NCBI GenBank assembly: GCA_016800925.1
Contig: JABCPU010000085.1
Coordinates: 62,001-126,000, forward strand
Source of the DNA: Suillus spraguei
Taxonomy: Eukaryota > Basidiomycota > Agaricomycetes > Boletales > Suillaceae
DNA length: 64,000 nucleotides
Direction: 5' to 3'
Position 1 is the stretch's first letter; each line of letters opens with the position of its first letter. Below, piece by piece: positions 44,771 through 56,171 of this stretch. Below the pieces are notes generated by a model that worked only from the letters and a program-made list of their open reading frames with translations, had not been told where the DNA came from and made no database searches. A program made the translations under genes and the position numbers.

Positions 44771-45589
44771 AATGAGGCGAAGTCGAGCGCCTATATTGTT
44801 GGGTTGTTCAACATCTAGGTACTTGTTATGAGTTCTCCTGCATGACAGAAATGGCAGGGTGCGAGCACCAAGGGCAGATGATATGGAAAGCCAGACCACC
44901 GTAAGCCAGACCACCGTGCTCTACTTCCCAGGCTTCCACTTCTGAGAACCTTCCTGGTAAGGTAAGTGCTTCCATTGGCCTCTGAACATCCCATGCGAGC
45001 ATTCTAACGTGACATGTAGATTTATTCATGCTACCGAAAGGGAGTAGGTTATGCCACTGGGACCTCATTCAAATCGGTCGACTTCCTGTGTCTGTTGCTT
45101 TTGACCTTGAATCGCATTCTTTTCTTCTTCAACTACTCATTCGCTCGGCCATTTGGGCCCAAGTTCGTATCTCGCTGAAATTTCCATGGCCTCAATGATT
45201 CATTGCCGTGCGTTCACCACCGATGTTGAGTTCGAGGTCGCGTGTGGTCTCGATGTTGTGTTTGGGATGAACTGGACTTCTGCGTGGCCGCCGTTTTGTG
45301 GGAAGATGAGACTCTATGTCTGACCTTCAAGGTGGTGACAGTGTCTCGTTGTCCTCGTTTTTTAATATCTGCTGATTTCCTTCTGTGTTTCTAGAAACTT
45401 CATGTATACTTAGTGGTAATTTCAATCATAATTGAACCTGCTGATGATAGTGAATTAGAATTATTTCAGTCTTCCTCCCTCGTCGGGGCATTTTTATGGT
45501 CTCGCAGACGTTCAGACCCAACCTTTATGCTGACCGTGTCAATCAGGGTCCACATACGTTTTCAACTTAGGAAGTCTCGTCAAGAGGAA
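44771..45589. other. Intergenic stretch
   Basis: No gene recognised. A short direct repeat AAGCCAGACCACCGT occurs twice at about 44890-44920. Confidence 0.4.
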
Positions 45590-46250
45590 GAGTTAAATAG
45601 CCTGGCCAGTGTGGTCACCACAACGGAATCAAAATCTGTTTCTCTTGGGCTACGTGGGTTTGAAACCTGCTGAACTACAGTTTTTTCTATCGGAACACAC
45701 TTTGTCATTCATTCATGGATGATTTCTTTACAAGTTCACCGTAACTTGCCTTAGCCGGTGGTTGCTACAACATAATCAAAATCTCTTGGACTATACAGGT
45801 TCGAAACCTGCCGAGTTTTTTTTCTCTCGGAACATACTTTAATATTCACTCATGGATGATTTCTTTAGAAGTTCGCCGTAACTGGTCTTAACCAGATGGT
45901 TACCACAACAGAATCAAAGTCTGTTTCTCTTGGACTGTGCAGGTTTGAAACCTGCCGATGACGAGGTTTTTTTCTGTTGGAACACAATTTGAAATTCACT
46001 CATAGATAGTTTCGGAAGTTCACTGTAACTGGTCTTAGCCTGGTGGTTGCCGCAATAGAATCAAAATCTGTTTCTCTTGGACTCGGTAGGTTCAAAACCT
46101 GCTGATGACAATGTTTTTTTCTATCAGAACATTCACTTATGGATGGTTTCCTTGGAGGTTCATCTTAACTGGTCTTCGCCCTGGTGCAAATTGTTGTTGC
46201 AACATTAATATTTACTCCATGGCGAGTCGTGCCTTCGGACATGTTTCAAA
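45590..46250 (+). repeat. Tandem array of four tRNA-Leu-like units with T-tracts
   Basis: Four units with a period of about 142-147 bases, plus a fifth cut-off unit near 46165. Each has an A-box-like word (TGGCCAGTGTGG at about 45603; TGGTCTTA.CC in others), an anticodon-arm-like hairpin with ACAGA/TCTGT stem and 7-base loop containing CAA at the anticodon position (Leu codon TTG), and a T-arm-like hairpin GCAGG-TTYGAAA-CCTGC carrying a B box (GGTTTGAAACC, GGTTCGAAACC, GGTTTGAAACC and GGTTCAAAACC near 45657, 45800, 45943 and 46090). A run of six to eight T follows 10-15 bases later, as in Pol III terminators. Acceptor stems do not pair well, so these are not mature tRNA genes; a tRNA-derived SINE or amplified tRNA pseudogene fits best. 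Confidence 0.65.
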
Positions 46251-47585
46251 ACACTGATCATATTGCGTGTCGTGACTCGTGAGGCTGCCGCAGGTTACAA
46301 GTAGTTCTTCTTTGGGTTTAATTGATGCATATTGGATGAATTGATGTCTGTGGACCACTGCACAATGCACTTGCAATCAAGAAGAACTTTGCAGGCAGGG
46401 CCTATCAGTAAGTATTTTGAACAGTCTTTGCTGCTGGGGCACATTCGAAGGTGTGTCTAAATCATTGCAATCGCTGTTCACCAAGGTGGAACATATGTCC
46501 AAACCTTCTCTGGAAGCCCTTGCGTCTTGACATAGTTAATAATTTGCAGGCACAAATTAGTACTGTATTTATTTTTCATCGTCTGTTTTCACAAGATATG
46601 CTTGCAGCCGAAGCTCCTGCACACGCATTATGACTGAAGGTCAACAAAATTTTAGATTTTTCGAACAGTCGTGAGTCGCACAAGGTTTTCGGAGGCCAAT
46701 AGAAGCTACTTGCTGATTGACTGCTGCCCGGGCCTGGGTTGCACGTAACACTTAGCTCACTAATCACTGTTTACAGTTAAACTGCAAACTCTGCAGTCCG
46801 GTAGTTTGACTTATGGGTTGACAAGCGAGTTTACAAGTAGTAAGCGCAGGGTTCTGCTTGGAGATAGTTCCGTCGCATACAATACTAGCGGTCACCGAGG
46901 AGCGAAAAGCATGCATAAAAAAGGGTTTGTTGAACTCCTGGCTTTCACGCATAGCTTTGACATCGGTGAAGCAGATAAAAAAAATGAAGAACGCCTAAGT
47001 TTCCTCTACAAGGTCAAACATGATAATGTAATGATGGATGGCAGAATTATGCTGATGTGTGCGATTGTGTACTATGTATTGACATGCTAACTTATCCATC
47101 AGTTCACTGATGAAACGCCATAGGTTCGTGAGGACTTTCTGTGCGTCCGATCTCGTGAATTATACGCGTACTCTTGGCACAGTAAACAACTGCAGTTGAT
47201 CGTCTAGTTGTGTCGACGAGGATTGTGGTAGACATGAATGCACGGTAGCCGGATGCGTTCAAGAGTTGTTTGGACTGCGACGAAAGGATTTTGCTGAATA
47301 GCGATGACAAGACCACGACGCATGTGTCCTTAATCGGGAATTATAATAGAGCGGGCTATATCGATGGTCACCGGTCAAATTGAAATGCGGTCGTACGGGT
47401 CATGGACCATGTCGTCTGAATCATAGTCGCGACGAGAAGACGTGAAATCAGTCTTGGACAGAAACTTGTCGGAGTTACCCCATATGTCAGAGTCATCCGG
47501 CCCGAACACCATAACAACTCGTCACTCGTTCATGCCAGTGATCAGCGCTCAGCGCTCAGCGACCTACCACACACCAAGAACCACG
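46251..47585. other. Intergenic stretch
   Basis: Open frames at 46806-47090 (plus) and 46764-46952 (minus) have no recognised motif. Nothing further can be supported. Confidence 0.35.
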
Positions 47586-48152
47586 ATGGAATTTATTCCA
47601 CGTCATCCTCAACCATTCACATTTCAGCAAGCTATCTCCTTTGATCCCGAAGTTTCTGCAGATGGTGTGTTTTCCTAATCTCAAAAGCCCACATGCAAGC
47701 TCATTCAACATCAACTTAAACATTAGAAATTAGTCGTCTTCAGAACTCCATCTCTCACTTAAGACGCACGCAAGAAGAACTCCAGGAATATCCAGAAGAC
47801 CCAGACATCGCACAAGCAATCAAAGAAAATAACGAGACGTTGTCAGTACCAGGCAATCCTCGGACTTTGCTACGCTTATTAAGATCGGGGCATCCACACG
47901 CACAGAGCAGCGCAAGATGAGCGGATATTCATGCTCAGGTTGGCGCTCACTCAACGCGGAGCGTCGAATGCAACTAGCGCTCACTATGATCTTCCTCCTG
48001 AACCGAAGCCTGAAAGCGGACATGGCAGGCATGCTGGATTTACTAGTGATAATGGCCTCGACCCGCCGGACGCGCCTCTTCCGGGAGACAACTCGGGTCT
48101 TGGGCCATCGAATTCGACCGGGGATGAACAAGAAAGTGGTGTGCACTTGTAG
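47586..48152 (+). CDS. Small coiled-coil protein, function unknown
   Basis: Exons 47586-47664, 47727-47841 and 47906-48152 join in phase to 146 codons plus stop. The start ATG 47586 gives MEFIPRHPQPFTFQQAISFD, the N-terminus I recall for a conserved basidiomycete family, and is preferred over the upstream in-frame ATG at 47483. Residues about 28-70 (EISRLQNSISHLRRTQEELQ...AIKENNETL) form an amphipathic coiled coil, then DERIFMLRLALTQRG and a Pro/Gly-rich disordered acidic tail ending GVHL. No enzyme motif. The heptad pattern suggests a subunit of a larger complex, but the partner is not known. Introns are 62 and 64 bases with GT-AG ends. Confidence 0.75.
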
Positions 48153-48930
48153 CCCTACGTCATTCTTGATTATAATTGCCACACTGCACGTCATATAATC
48201 ACTTTACGCATTGGCCAGAAAAGATATTGCTAATCTATGTCACAAGTGTAAATTGATCCTAGCCTTGAAGCTTGAGCCCCGGCCAGTGTGCAAATGGAAT
48301 AGGTCATGTTTCCCGCTCCGGGGGCTCTCAATTCTAGCGCGACTTTCTCTTCGTGCTAACGACTGGTTCTAGTTCTGATCAAAATGTAGCTCTGACATTA
48401 TGCTCAGCTTAGGTTCAACCATCCGTGGTCCCTGTGCTTTGGATCAGAATATGGACGCGTCGGTGTTGCTGATTCTAGCATTACTCTCGCGCACAGATTG
48501 GTTGACCCTTGTATGCAGCTACCACCGAGGTCATTATGGCCCGGGCAAGGGGCATTACTAGTACGTTCTTGAGAGAGAATGTTTTGATAGAGTTAACGCT
48601 AGGACGGTCCTGAGCTTGGGGTTATCATGAGAATCCGAATCGGTAGCATCTCGCATTTGGTGATATGGTTGCTATTGCCCAAACATAATCATTGATTGGA
48701 TATCTGAATAGAATAGTAGAAGTTGGTGGTAAAAGTGGAATATATATGTCATAAATCCTCGAGCGAAAGTATAACGGAAAATGACCATGATGCATCACTC
48801 CTTGCCAGGTAGATTGAGTCGACTCGAAGTCACTAAAAGTGCGCTATCCACGCGGTGGTTATTGTCATCTTAGCACGACAAGCATATGTGCAAGCAGGCA
48901 CACATCTTCTGGGCGGTATCCTGGCCCTCC
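48153..48930. other. Intergenic stretch
   Basis: No gene recognised. Confidence 0.4.
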
Positions 48931-49487
48931 TCATTTTTGACGAACTCTCATGTCAATATGCGGCAGATAGCTAGCGCAGCTGGGCAGCAGGCCTGGCCCC
49001 TTCAAGACACTATCCTTGGCCACATCGCCAAACTTCTTGATTTCGCCTTCTGTCTGGCCTCCACGTGTGACCTCCGGGATTGTGCTAAAGTCACCCCCTT
49101 CGGTTCGCAGCGCAGCTAGTGCCTCGATCAACCACACTAGGCAATTCCACTGCGCATCATTCTGCACGAGCGGTACTTGCACGATGATATTATGTATGCG
49201 TTCCGCCTGCTTGACTAACGGTTCCTGTGCAGGCAGCTTTGCGATGAGCACCCTCCCTATGACTGTACCTTCTCGAAGACCATTCACGACTTTATGTTCA
49301 TACTGCCATTCTGACATGCCGTTGAGATTGAATTTGACGCCTGATTGGATGGTGTTGATGGCCTGGTACATGTGGCAGTCGTGGACGGAGTTTCTTGCTT
49401 GGGTGAAAGCATGAGAGTGAAGTGAAATCCTGGCTTTGAGTTTCGATGGTGAAGTGCAATATATAAACGGTGCTTCTTGCGAGGCAT
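48931..49487 (-). pseudogene. DUF6914-like protein, frameshifted
   Basis: Minus-strand start MPRKKHRLYIALHHRNSKPG (49487), then FHFTLMLSPK, and after a one-base shift near 49400 HDCHMYQAINTIQSG, WQYEHKVVNG, GTVIGRVLIAKLP, QNDAQWNCLVWLIEAL and EIKKFGDVAKD, ending at 48931. This is the pattern of a small fungal family (DUF6914, assigned from memory) of unknown function. A more decayed copy in the same orientation lies at 53052-53530, on the other side of the FunK1 gene. The frameshift could instead be hidden by an unusual intron, so some doubt remains. Confidence 0.6.
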
Positions 49488-50261
49488 GGGTCTGTAAGAA
49501 AAGATATTATGACGGACAAGAGTAGTTCAAGTGGTTCCTTACAAGCGCAAAGATATGAACTAGTTTCGCGTTAAGGAGGCAGGACGCAAGTTACTCATTG
49601 GGCAACCAGTCTAAACCCGCCGGGTGATACGAGATAAGAAGGGTTTCCTGGGAGGGATCATATGTATTGATTGTCCGACATCACCCAGAATGTATAACAG
49701 TGACCATTAACGGTAACATCCAGCACAGGTATCTCAAAGAGGGTAATGATCAGTGTGTGTAGGAAGACAACAAAATACCAGGAGAGAACCATGACCGAGT
49801 CATGTATTTGTCTTCTCTGTGGACCATGGCGCGAGCGTCGGACTTCGTTTTACTCTGAGAACATAAATTCCAAATCAAGGCTCTCAGAACTTCTTGGAGA
49901 CTCGGAATAAGTATCATAATTGATTGATGGCGTACCGAGAATAAAAATTATGTAGCAGATTATAATAGCGGAAGGACGTCCCTCTCCATGAAGCGGTTGT
50001 TTCTGACAGGATTGAGCATTGAGCATTGGACTTGACTGAAATCGATTTCCATGACTTAGTAGAACAAGTCAGGGTCACGTGAACGTGTTGATAGGGACGC
50101 GTCCGCGTCGGAGTCCACAAATCAAACCACATCAGACTGACTAATGGTCCATCACATTTGCGCCACATTGGTCGACCAGATATAAGGCAAGCAGGCAGTA
50201 GTCGTCTTCTTGGGTTTCTCCACAATACTCAGTTAGCGTACCGACGACATCACCTAGTGTC
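49488..50261. other. Intergenic stretch upstream of the FunK1 gene
   Basis: No gene recognised. The minus-strand frame 49914-50225 has no motif. Confidence 0.4.
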
Positions 50262-52923
50262 ATGTCCCCTGCCGGCGAGACTGGCACATCATCTACTCCA
50301 CCGCGCGCAAGTGCACCAGCTCATGGTGCTAGCACAATAGAATCCACCCCGAACAGTCGTGGAGCTGCCGTCGTCAGCGAGAACATCAGCCTGGTCGGTG
50401 TCCAGTGCGCATATTTCCTGTTTTATTGAGTGGCACCTTAGGATCTAACATTCTATCAAGTGTCAAGAAAGTTCGCCCATGGATTCAACGTGATATCGAG
50501 CAGGTTAAGGAGTGCAAGGCAGATGCCATGCTACAAACCCTCCTGCAGTGTGCTTGTTCCTCTCCGGAGACTCCACAGCCCGAGCTTCTGCAAAAGTGCC
50601 TCAAGGCAGTTCTGCCTGTTTGCAATGGACAGATTTCCGCTGGGGGCATACACTCATCAGGCATTGAGGCAGCCCTGAAAAAATAGTGAGTGCTCATTCA
50701 CTAATCGAACGTTTTCAGACTTACAACGATTGCAAGCGTACGCCCAGGAGTAGAAAACAACTTTTACAGTCCATTCATAGAAGCCACCAACATCGCGCTT
50801 ACTTGTCTTCAGGAAATCAAGCTTAACGGAATGGGCGCTCCTGTCCCCGCCGTGGACATGATCTGTCAGCAGAACGATATGCCCATGTACCAAAACCACC
50901 AGACTGTGAAATCAACTCGAAAGCCCGATCTCGTCTTTCTTCCTTTGAGCAGCGCATGTGCTCTCTTCCAGGATGAGAAAAGCGGCAAGAAAGGCAAACA
51001 GAAGGGCAAACAGAAGGTCGACGAGAAAAATAATGAGAAGCGCAAGGCTCACATGGCCAGGAATGCAATGGCAAAGCCACCAACAACACTCCCCTGGAAA
51101 GATGTCTTAGCTTCCATCGAGTTCAAGAGAAAGACGTCAGGGAAGAAGAAAGGTATTAAACCGCAGGTACCCTCTTCGTATAATGTGAAAGACTATATCC
51201 CTACCAAACCTGAATATTTGCCGGTGGATCATCTGAAGGCTGAAGATCCGGTGCCAGCCCCTTCGCAGATCCCAGTAACACAGCCTGCGTCCAACACTGC
51301 AAGTAAGTGATTGTATTTTTGATTCTAAGATCAAACTAATGGGCTGAGCTGCAGTTGTATCTTCTGGCCTTACCACAAAACAACCTTCCAAGGGAGGGTC
51401 CAGCTCCAAGCGCAAGGCCACAGACAATCTGGAATCCGCCGTGAAAAGATCCAAGATCGACACGGACGACCCAGATGCCGAACTAGACGTGACCGTCCAA
51501 ACGGGTTTGTACGCCGCCGAAATGTTTGCAGCCAATCTTGGAGTCAATTGTTTGCTGAATCTTATCGTTGTCGGTGGGTTCATTCGTCTGCCAAGATTGG
51601 TGGCATTCTTACCAAAGTTTTTCAGACGACGTGATTTGGATCTGGTATTATGATCGCCAAGGTACCATTCAAAGCTCTGGTATCAACTTTATTCAAGATC
51701 TCCCGCGATTCATGGTGCTGTTGTTCGCCTTACAACGATTCAAGTTTGAAGATTGGGGCCGAAACAAAGACTTCCTCCCAGTTCAAGTTGAGGGGAAACA
51801 ATGCCACGAATTCAAAATTAAGGATGACAAACTTGGAGACGTAGATTTGTTGCTTCACAGCAGCCATGACGAAAGAGTGACGCACTACGGACTTCAAGGA
51901 AGGGCCACCAATGTCATTCCTGTCACTAGCGAAGCGCTCGCGAAGAAGTACGGTAATTTGCAGGATGGGATGGTGGCCAAGATCTTTTGGGGTGAGGCGA
52001 GTCGCACAAGCGAGCCGGAAATCTTGAAAAGTGTCGAGGAGATCGCTAAGGCGCACGATACCGTAAATGGCCATATTCCTGAGCTGCTGTGGTACCACAA
52101 GTTCATGAAGCTCACATCCTCCATCCGAGAAGCCCTCGGCGTTCCAGAACCCGCCACGGGCAGTCGCGTGCTCTATATTCTCGTATTCCGCAAGCTCTAC
52201 CCCATCACGAAGAAGCTTAATGACACAGAGCTTTTTGATGTATGGCGCCAGTGTATCCTATGTACGTGTCTGGTTCAATTTACGTGGCGCAAGGTAACAT
52301 AGCGTGCAGGCCACCTAACTCTGTGGAAGGAAGGGGTCTATCATCGAGATATCAGCCCTGGAAACTTGATGTGGTATATGAAGAACGGCAAACTGATCGG
52401 TGTCTTAAATGACTACGATCTATCCTCGTTGGCGAATGTAGCGGGTCCTCAGGGCAATGAGCGCACGGGCACGGTGCCGTTCATGGCGCTCGAGCTTCTC
52501 ACCCCAAGCGCTCAACGAGGAGAAGTCAAACACCTGTATCGCCACGATTTGGAGTCGTTTATGTGGGTTTTTGCCTGGATTTCCTTGCGTTACAGGCAAG
52601 GAATCCTTCTACCACGGGGATTGCGCCCTTTCGACGAATGGGCAACTTTAGGCGCTGTGGCATGTGGCAAGGAAAAGTTGTTCTTTCTCAATAATATGAC
52701 AGCTTCCGCACCTTCGGACATAAACCAAGACATATGGAATTTCCTTGTGGATTCTCTTCTGGTGCTTAAAAAGGATGCCGACAACCGATACTATCGTCGC
52801 CTCAGACGGTCATCGAGTTCAGGAGAAGGCCAGCAGCCCAACACCGAGGACTCGGATCTCGATGCTATCCTATCTAAATTTACAAGTTTAGAAGGTTGGG
52901 ATGAGCTCAGCAGACCTAGATGA
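50262..52923 (+). CDS. FunK1-type protein kinase
   Basis: Fungal-specific FunK1 kinase, a family greatly expanded in mushrooms. Six exons, 50262-50397, 50442-50685, 50737-51302, 51355-51573, 51626-52261 and 52310-52923, join in phase to 804 codons plus stop. The N-terminal 120 residues include VRPWIQRDIEQV, then a kinase-like N-lobe with DMICQQNDMP, KPDLVFLPL, a Lys-rich linker (DEKSGKKGKQKGKQKV) and an NLS-like SSKRKATDN. The C-lobe has RVLYILVFRKLYPI, the catalytic loop YHRDISPGNLM, DYDLSS in place of DFG, and RTGTVPFMALELL (activation segment and APE equivalent). HRDIS..N and DYDL are the usual FunK1 forms. Intron 2 must use the acceptor at 50736, because the one at 50718 would make a stop. 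It looks functional and probably nuclear. A 5' relic of a paralogue lies at 44468. Confidence 0.9.
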
Positions 52924-53051
52924 TTTTCTTTACATGTCACCCCGTACATAGTTTTGTGTCAATACTTGTAACTTTGAGTTGTATATTTACAATACAAGTC
53001 GTTGACGGTTACTTTCCATAGAGTCGTGTGTGAAAGCTTCACCAGTAGGGA
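52924..53051 (+). other. FunK1 3' flank
   Basis: Short AT-rich spacer; no gene. Confidence 0.3.
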
Positions 53052-53530
53052 TTAAATACCTCGAAGCAGTGCGATGTATCTTGCCACCCAATCATTTGCG
53101 ACTTCCGATATCGTGCTGACTCTTGACTCGCAGCGTAATAACTTATGTATACTGGGTAATCCCACTGCCCCACAAGTGGTACTCGCAAGGATGTCATGTA
53201 GTACGTGCTCTGCCTCCGTGACCAATGGTTCGTGTGCAGCCAGCTTTACGATGAGCACCCTTCCTATGACTGTACCTTCTTGAACACCAGGCCCTCAGGG
53301 GGGCCATTCACGACTTTGTATTTGTAGTACGTACCACCGTTCTAGCATGACGCCTGATTGGGTCGTGATAGATGTGGCAGTCATGGGTGAACGTATTGTG
53401 AGTTTCTTGCTTGAGTGAGAGCATGAAAGCGGAGTGAAATCCCGATATTAAGTTGCGATGGTGGAGGGTGGTGTAGTGACTAAATGGTGCTTTTTGTGAG
53501 GCATGGGTTCATGAGAAGGGATCTTGTGAT
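53052..53530 (-). pseudogene. Second, more decayed DUF6914-like copy
   Basis: Minus strand; the block GTVIGRVLIVKLAAHEPLVTEAEHVLHDI matches GTVIGRVLIAKLPAQEPLVKQAERIHNI of the copy at 48931-49487, and an N-terminal MPHKKHHL lies near 53500. Stops and frame changes occur between them. Confidence 0.65.
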
Positions 53531-54585
53531 GAACAAGGGTAGTTCAAACGATTCCTTACCAGCTGTGACGGCCAAGGGGACGTACGTATATTTCGTGTCA
53601 GTTAAATTAGGCCGTCATGCATTAAAAATGGACGCGGGGCAGTACAACACAGCAGCAGGGTAAAAATTCAATCTTCGCCTGCTTTCGATGATTCCTCATT
53701 TTAGCCCGATGTGACTGAAGCAGACAAGAGGAGAAGGTGCGCGTGAGATGACAGATGGAGTACGAGAAGGAGCACCACATGGATATTCGCACTTGGAGAG
53801 GTGCTGGCCGTGCTGGGAGGATTCAGCAAGGAGTCAGTAAAAGTGAGCCATTGATTCAAAGCCTCATATCTGCTGGCCCTTGATTCAGAATTCCCACGCC
53901 CGGACTCCAGCTCCATCACACATCTTGTTGTCATCGCCACATACGCTGGATGATCTCGCTTAATGGTACCTCCCAAGTACGTCCTCCACAACTACTTGGC
54001 TGCTGTTTCATGACCAATTTTTTGAACTCGCTAGAACTCTGTGGCATCGGGTCACACGTGCGGAAAGACTGCCGAGTTGGGCTGTGTGCACTGCACGCGC
54101 AACTCTCATACCAACATTGTAAAGAAGGAATGTCCAATCATTGTCTTCTTAATTCGGTCTGCCTGTAGGCCCAGAATAATGGCAGTGTGCAAGAACATCT
54201 CGATAGTAACAATGAAAGCAATTTGCCGAACTTCCACATCAAACTTTCTCAGTGCTTCGCAGTTTCATGGCCAAACATCTACTTCGACAATTGAATGATA
54301 TCGTCGTATGGCACGTGCCTGGATAAACTTTCTTCATTGACTTTCAACCTGAAACACTTACTTCACCAAATCATTCCTTAATCTCCCTTGGGAGTGGTAG
54401 TAAGCACCGGATAATGGCAATATATCTAGCATGTTATCGTCATACGTTTACCCAGGTCGCTGCACCAGTTTTCTCATCCAGGGTTCCATAGAATGAATGT
54501 TGTCTCAAATGATTTCTCCTTGCGGTCATTCATCGAAGCGAATCGTATTGACAGCTACTTTGCAGGTTCGTGGAGAGCGAGTCTA
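53531..54585. other. Stretch without a recognised gene
   Basis: A plus-strand frame near 54035-54298 encodes a Cys-containing peptide (SGHTCGKTAELGCVHCTRNS), and a minus-strand frame covers 53701-54137. Neither has a recognised domain, and the two overlap the same bases. Left unassigned. Confidence 0.35.
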
Positions 54586-56171
54586 ATGATGATAGTGATA
54601 TGTCAATTTAACATTGGCTACGGTTTCGCAGTCGCCTCCGCTGTTGTGTTGATATACGATTGGGGTCAGCAAGACTGAGTATTATGAGAGAACCACTAAC
54701 ATCTTTATTCCAGCACTTATGTTCTGTCAAGAGGTAGGTTGACGATATTACTGAAGCATCCATCTCGCTGAGAATGCTTTCACAGGTTGAACTTATCTGA
54801 GTAAGCGGACTCCCGCATCAAAACAACGACGTGAAGACGTAACTAATTCGCTGCAGAAGAATCGCTGGTCCCTCATGACGGTGTTGTATACGCGGTTTGC
54901 GTTATCAGTGTGGTGGGCAAGTTGTGCTGAATCAAAAATCCTAGGTACGCTATGTTGGAATAATATATTATGTGTATGTTGGCGAGGTTGAGCAACCGGT
55001 GTTGTACTTACCTGCCATCTCTCATAATCAGCATCAAAGTATTGCGCATGTCTCCTCGCACACTCTATTTCCATTTTTTCTGACTGGTGGCATGCAGTAT
55101 TTGTTTTGGTGGCGGCTACAGTGAGCATTTCACTTCTATGTCTGCATTCCTGACCAGTAAATTGCACTCCCATGCAGCGGTGAGTGAGATTCTTGACCGA
55201 CTTCTTAGTTCAACATAATGATTGCCACAGTTGTGAGTTTATTCTTGGCATACGATCCTTCATAACGTTACTCAATTTTTCAGGCCCTGGTGGGTACATC
55301 GCACTGGATTGAATATGTGTCACCGTAAATGCTATACTTGGGGGTGAGCTATGCTATCGCAATACTTTCGTAGTATTGAATTGACTCAAACGTCACCCAA
55401 GTGATCATGATTGCTCGGTTATATGCCATGTATCAGCAATCCAGAAACGTGCTCATGTTTCTTCTTATCATCTTCCTGGCTGTCAACATCGCTGACGGAG
55501 TGCTCACGGGAATAATAATGAAGGATGTCTCAGGGGGTAAGGTTCATCATGAGTGAAATACATGTGCGCCAGGCTCATTGACGAATACCAGAAGCATTCA
55601 TTCTCTCAGGTGTGTATCAGTGCACTGTTAGCTTTGGAGGAGATAGCTCACTCATGGGTTCTCGCGACTGTATGGGAGGTCGTCACACTATGTTTCACAG
55701 TCTGGATCGCTGCCAAACACTTCCGTGAACTACGATGCTCATCTGCAGGAGGTATTGTCGGAGACTTTTGCACGGTGTTGATTAAAACTAACGTGCTTTA
55801 CTTTGTGTGGTGAGTTCATAATGTGAATGCAATTCTCTTGACTGCTAAAATTTCGTGGATGCTTTGTTCCTATTTCTTACTTCAACCTTGCTTTTCTGTC
55901 TTCGACAACCTCAGTGGTATCCCGTTCCTTCACTGAGTGCTGTATGTGTGCATGGCTCACCATCCTGTAGGAACCATATTCCATGAAATGGCGTATTTAT
56001 ATCGGTCTTATTCAAATCTTCGCGCTGGCGGGGAAATATGTACTGGGACCACACCTGATCCTTGGTGTTCGACAGTATCATGCCAAACTTGTGGCCGGCG
56101 CAGATACAGCAACTAGCATGACTCCAATTGTTTTCCAGGAGCGTGTGTATGACAAGAAATGCTCGGTATGA
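54586..56171 (+). pseudogene. DUF6533-family seven-helix membrane protein, probably damaged
   Basis: Multi-exon gene with the blocks of a large agaricomycete integral membrane family of unknown function (DUF6533). Recognised in order: YGFAVASAVVLIYDW near 54617, ALMFCQE near 54714, VELI near 54786, RWSLMTVLYTRFA near 54866, VIMIARLYAMYQQSRNVLMFLL near 55400, IFLAVNIADGVLTG, IAHSWVLATVWEVVTLCFTVWIAAKHFREL near 55645, GDFCTVLIKTNVLYFVW to 55811, IYIGLIQIFALAGKYVLGPHLILGVRQYHAKLV near 55990, and FQERVYDKKCSV before the stop at 56171. After VELI the sequence is TGA then GTAAGC, where relatives have Trp split over the donor, so a stop codon seems to have arisen by one extra base. Start and several exon edges are uncertain. 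Confidence 0.65.

Noticed and set aside
44826..45068. 80-codon minus-strand frame
   Set aside because: No recognised motif, no splice context, and a short internal duplication explains part of it.
45413..45673. 86-codon plus-strand frame at the start of the tRNA-like array
   Set aside because: Its C-terminal end is the T-arm sequence of the first unit; no protein motif.
45590..46250. CRISPR-like or satellite array
   Set aside because: The repeats are about 145 bases, diverged, eukaryotic, and contain Pol III box and tRNA-arm features instead of short identical repeats with spacers.
47820..48194. 124-codon minus-strand frame
   Set aside because: Antisense to the spliced coiled-coil gene, whose exons join in phase.
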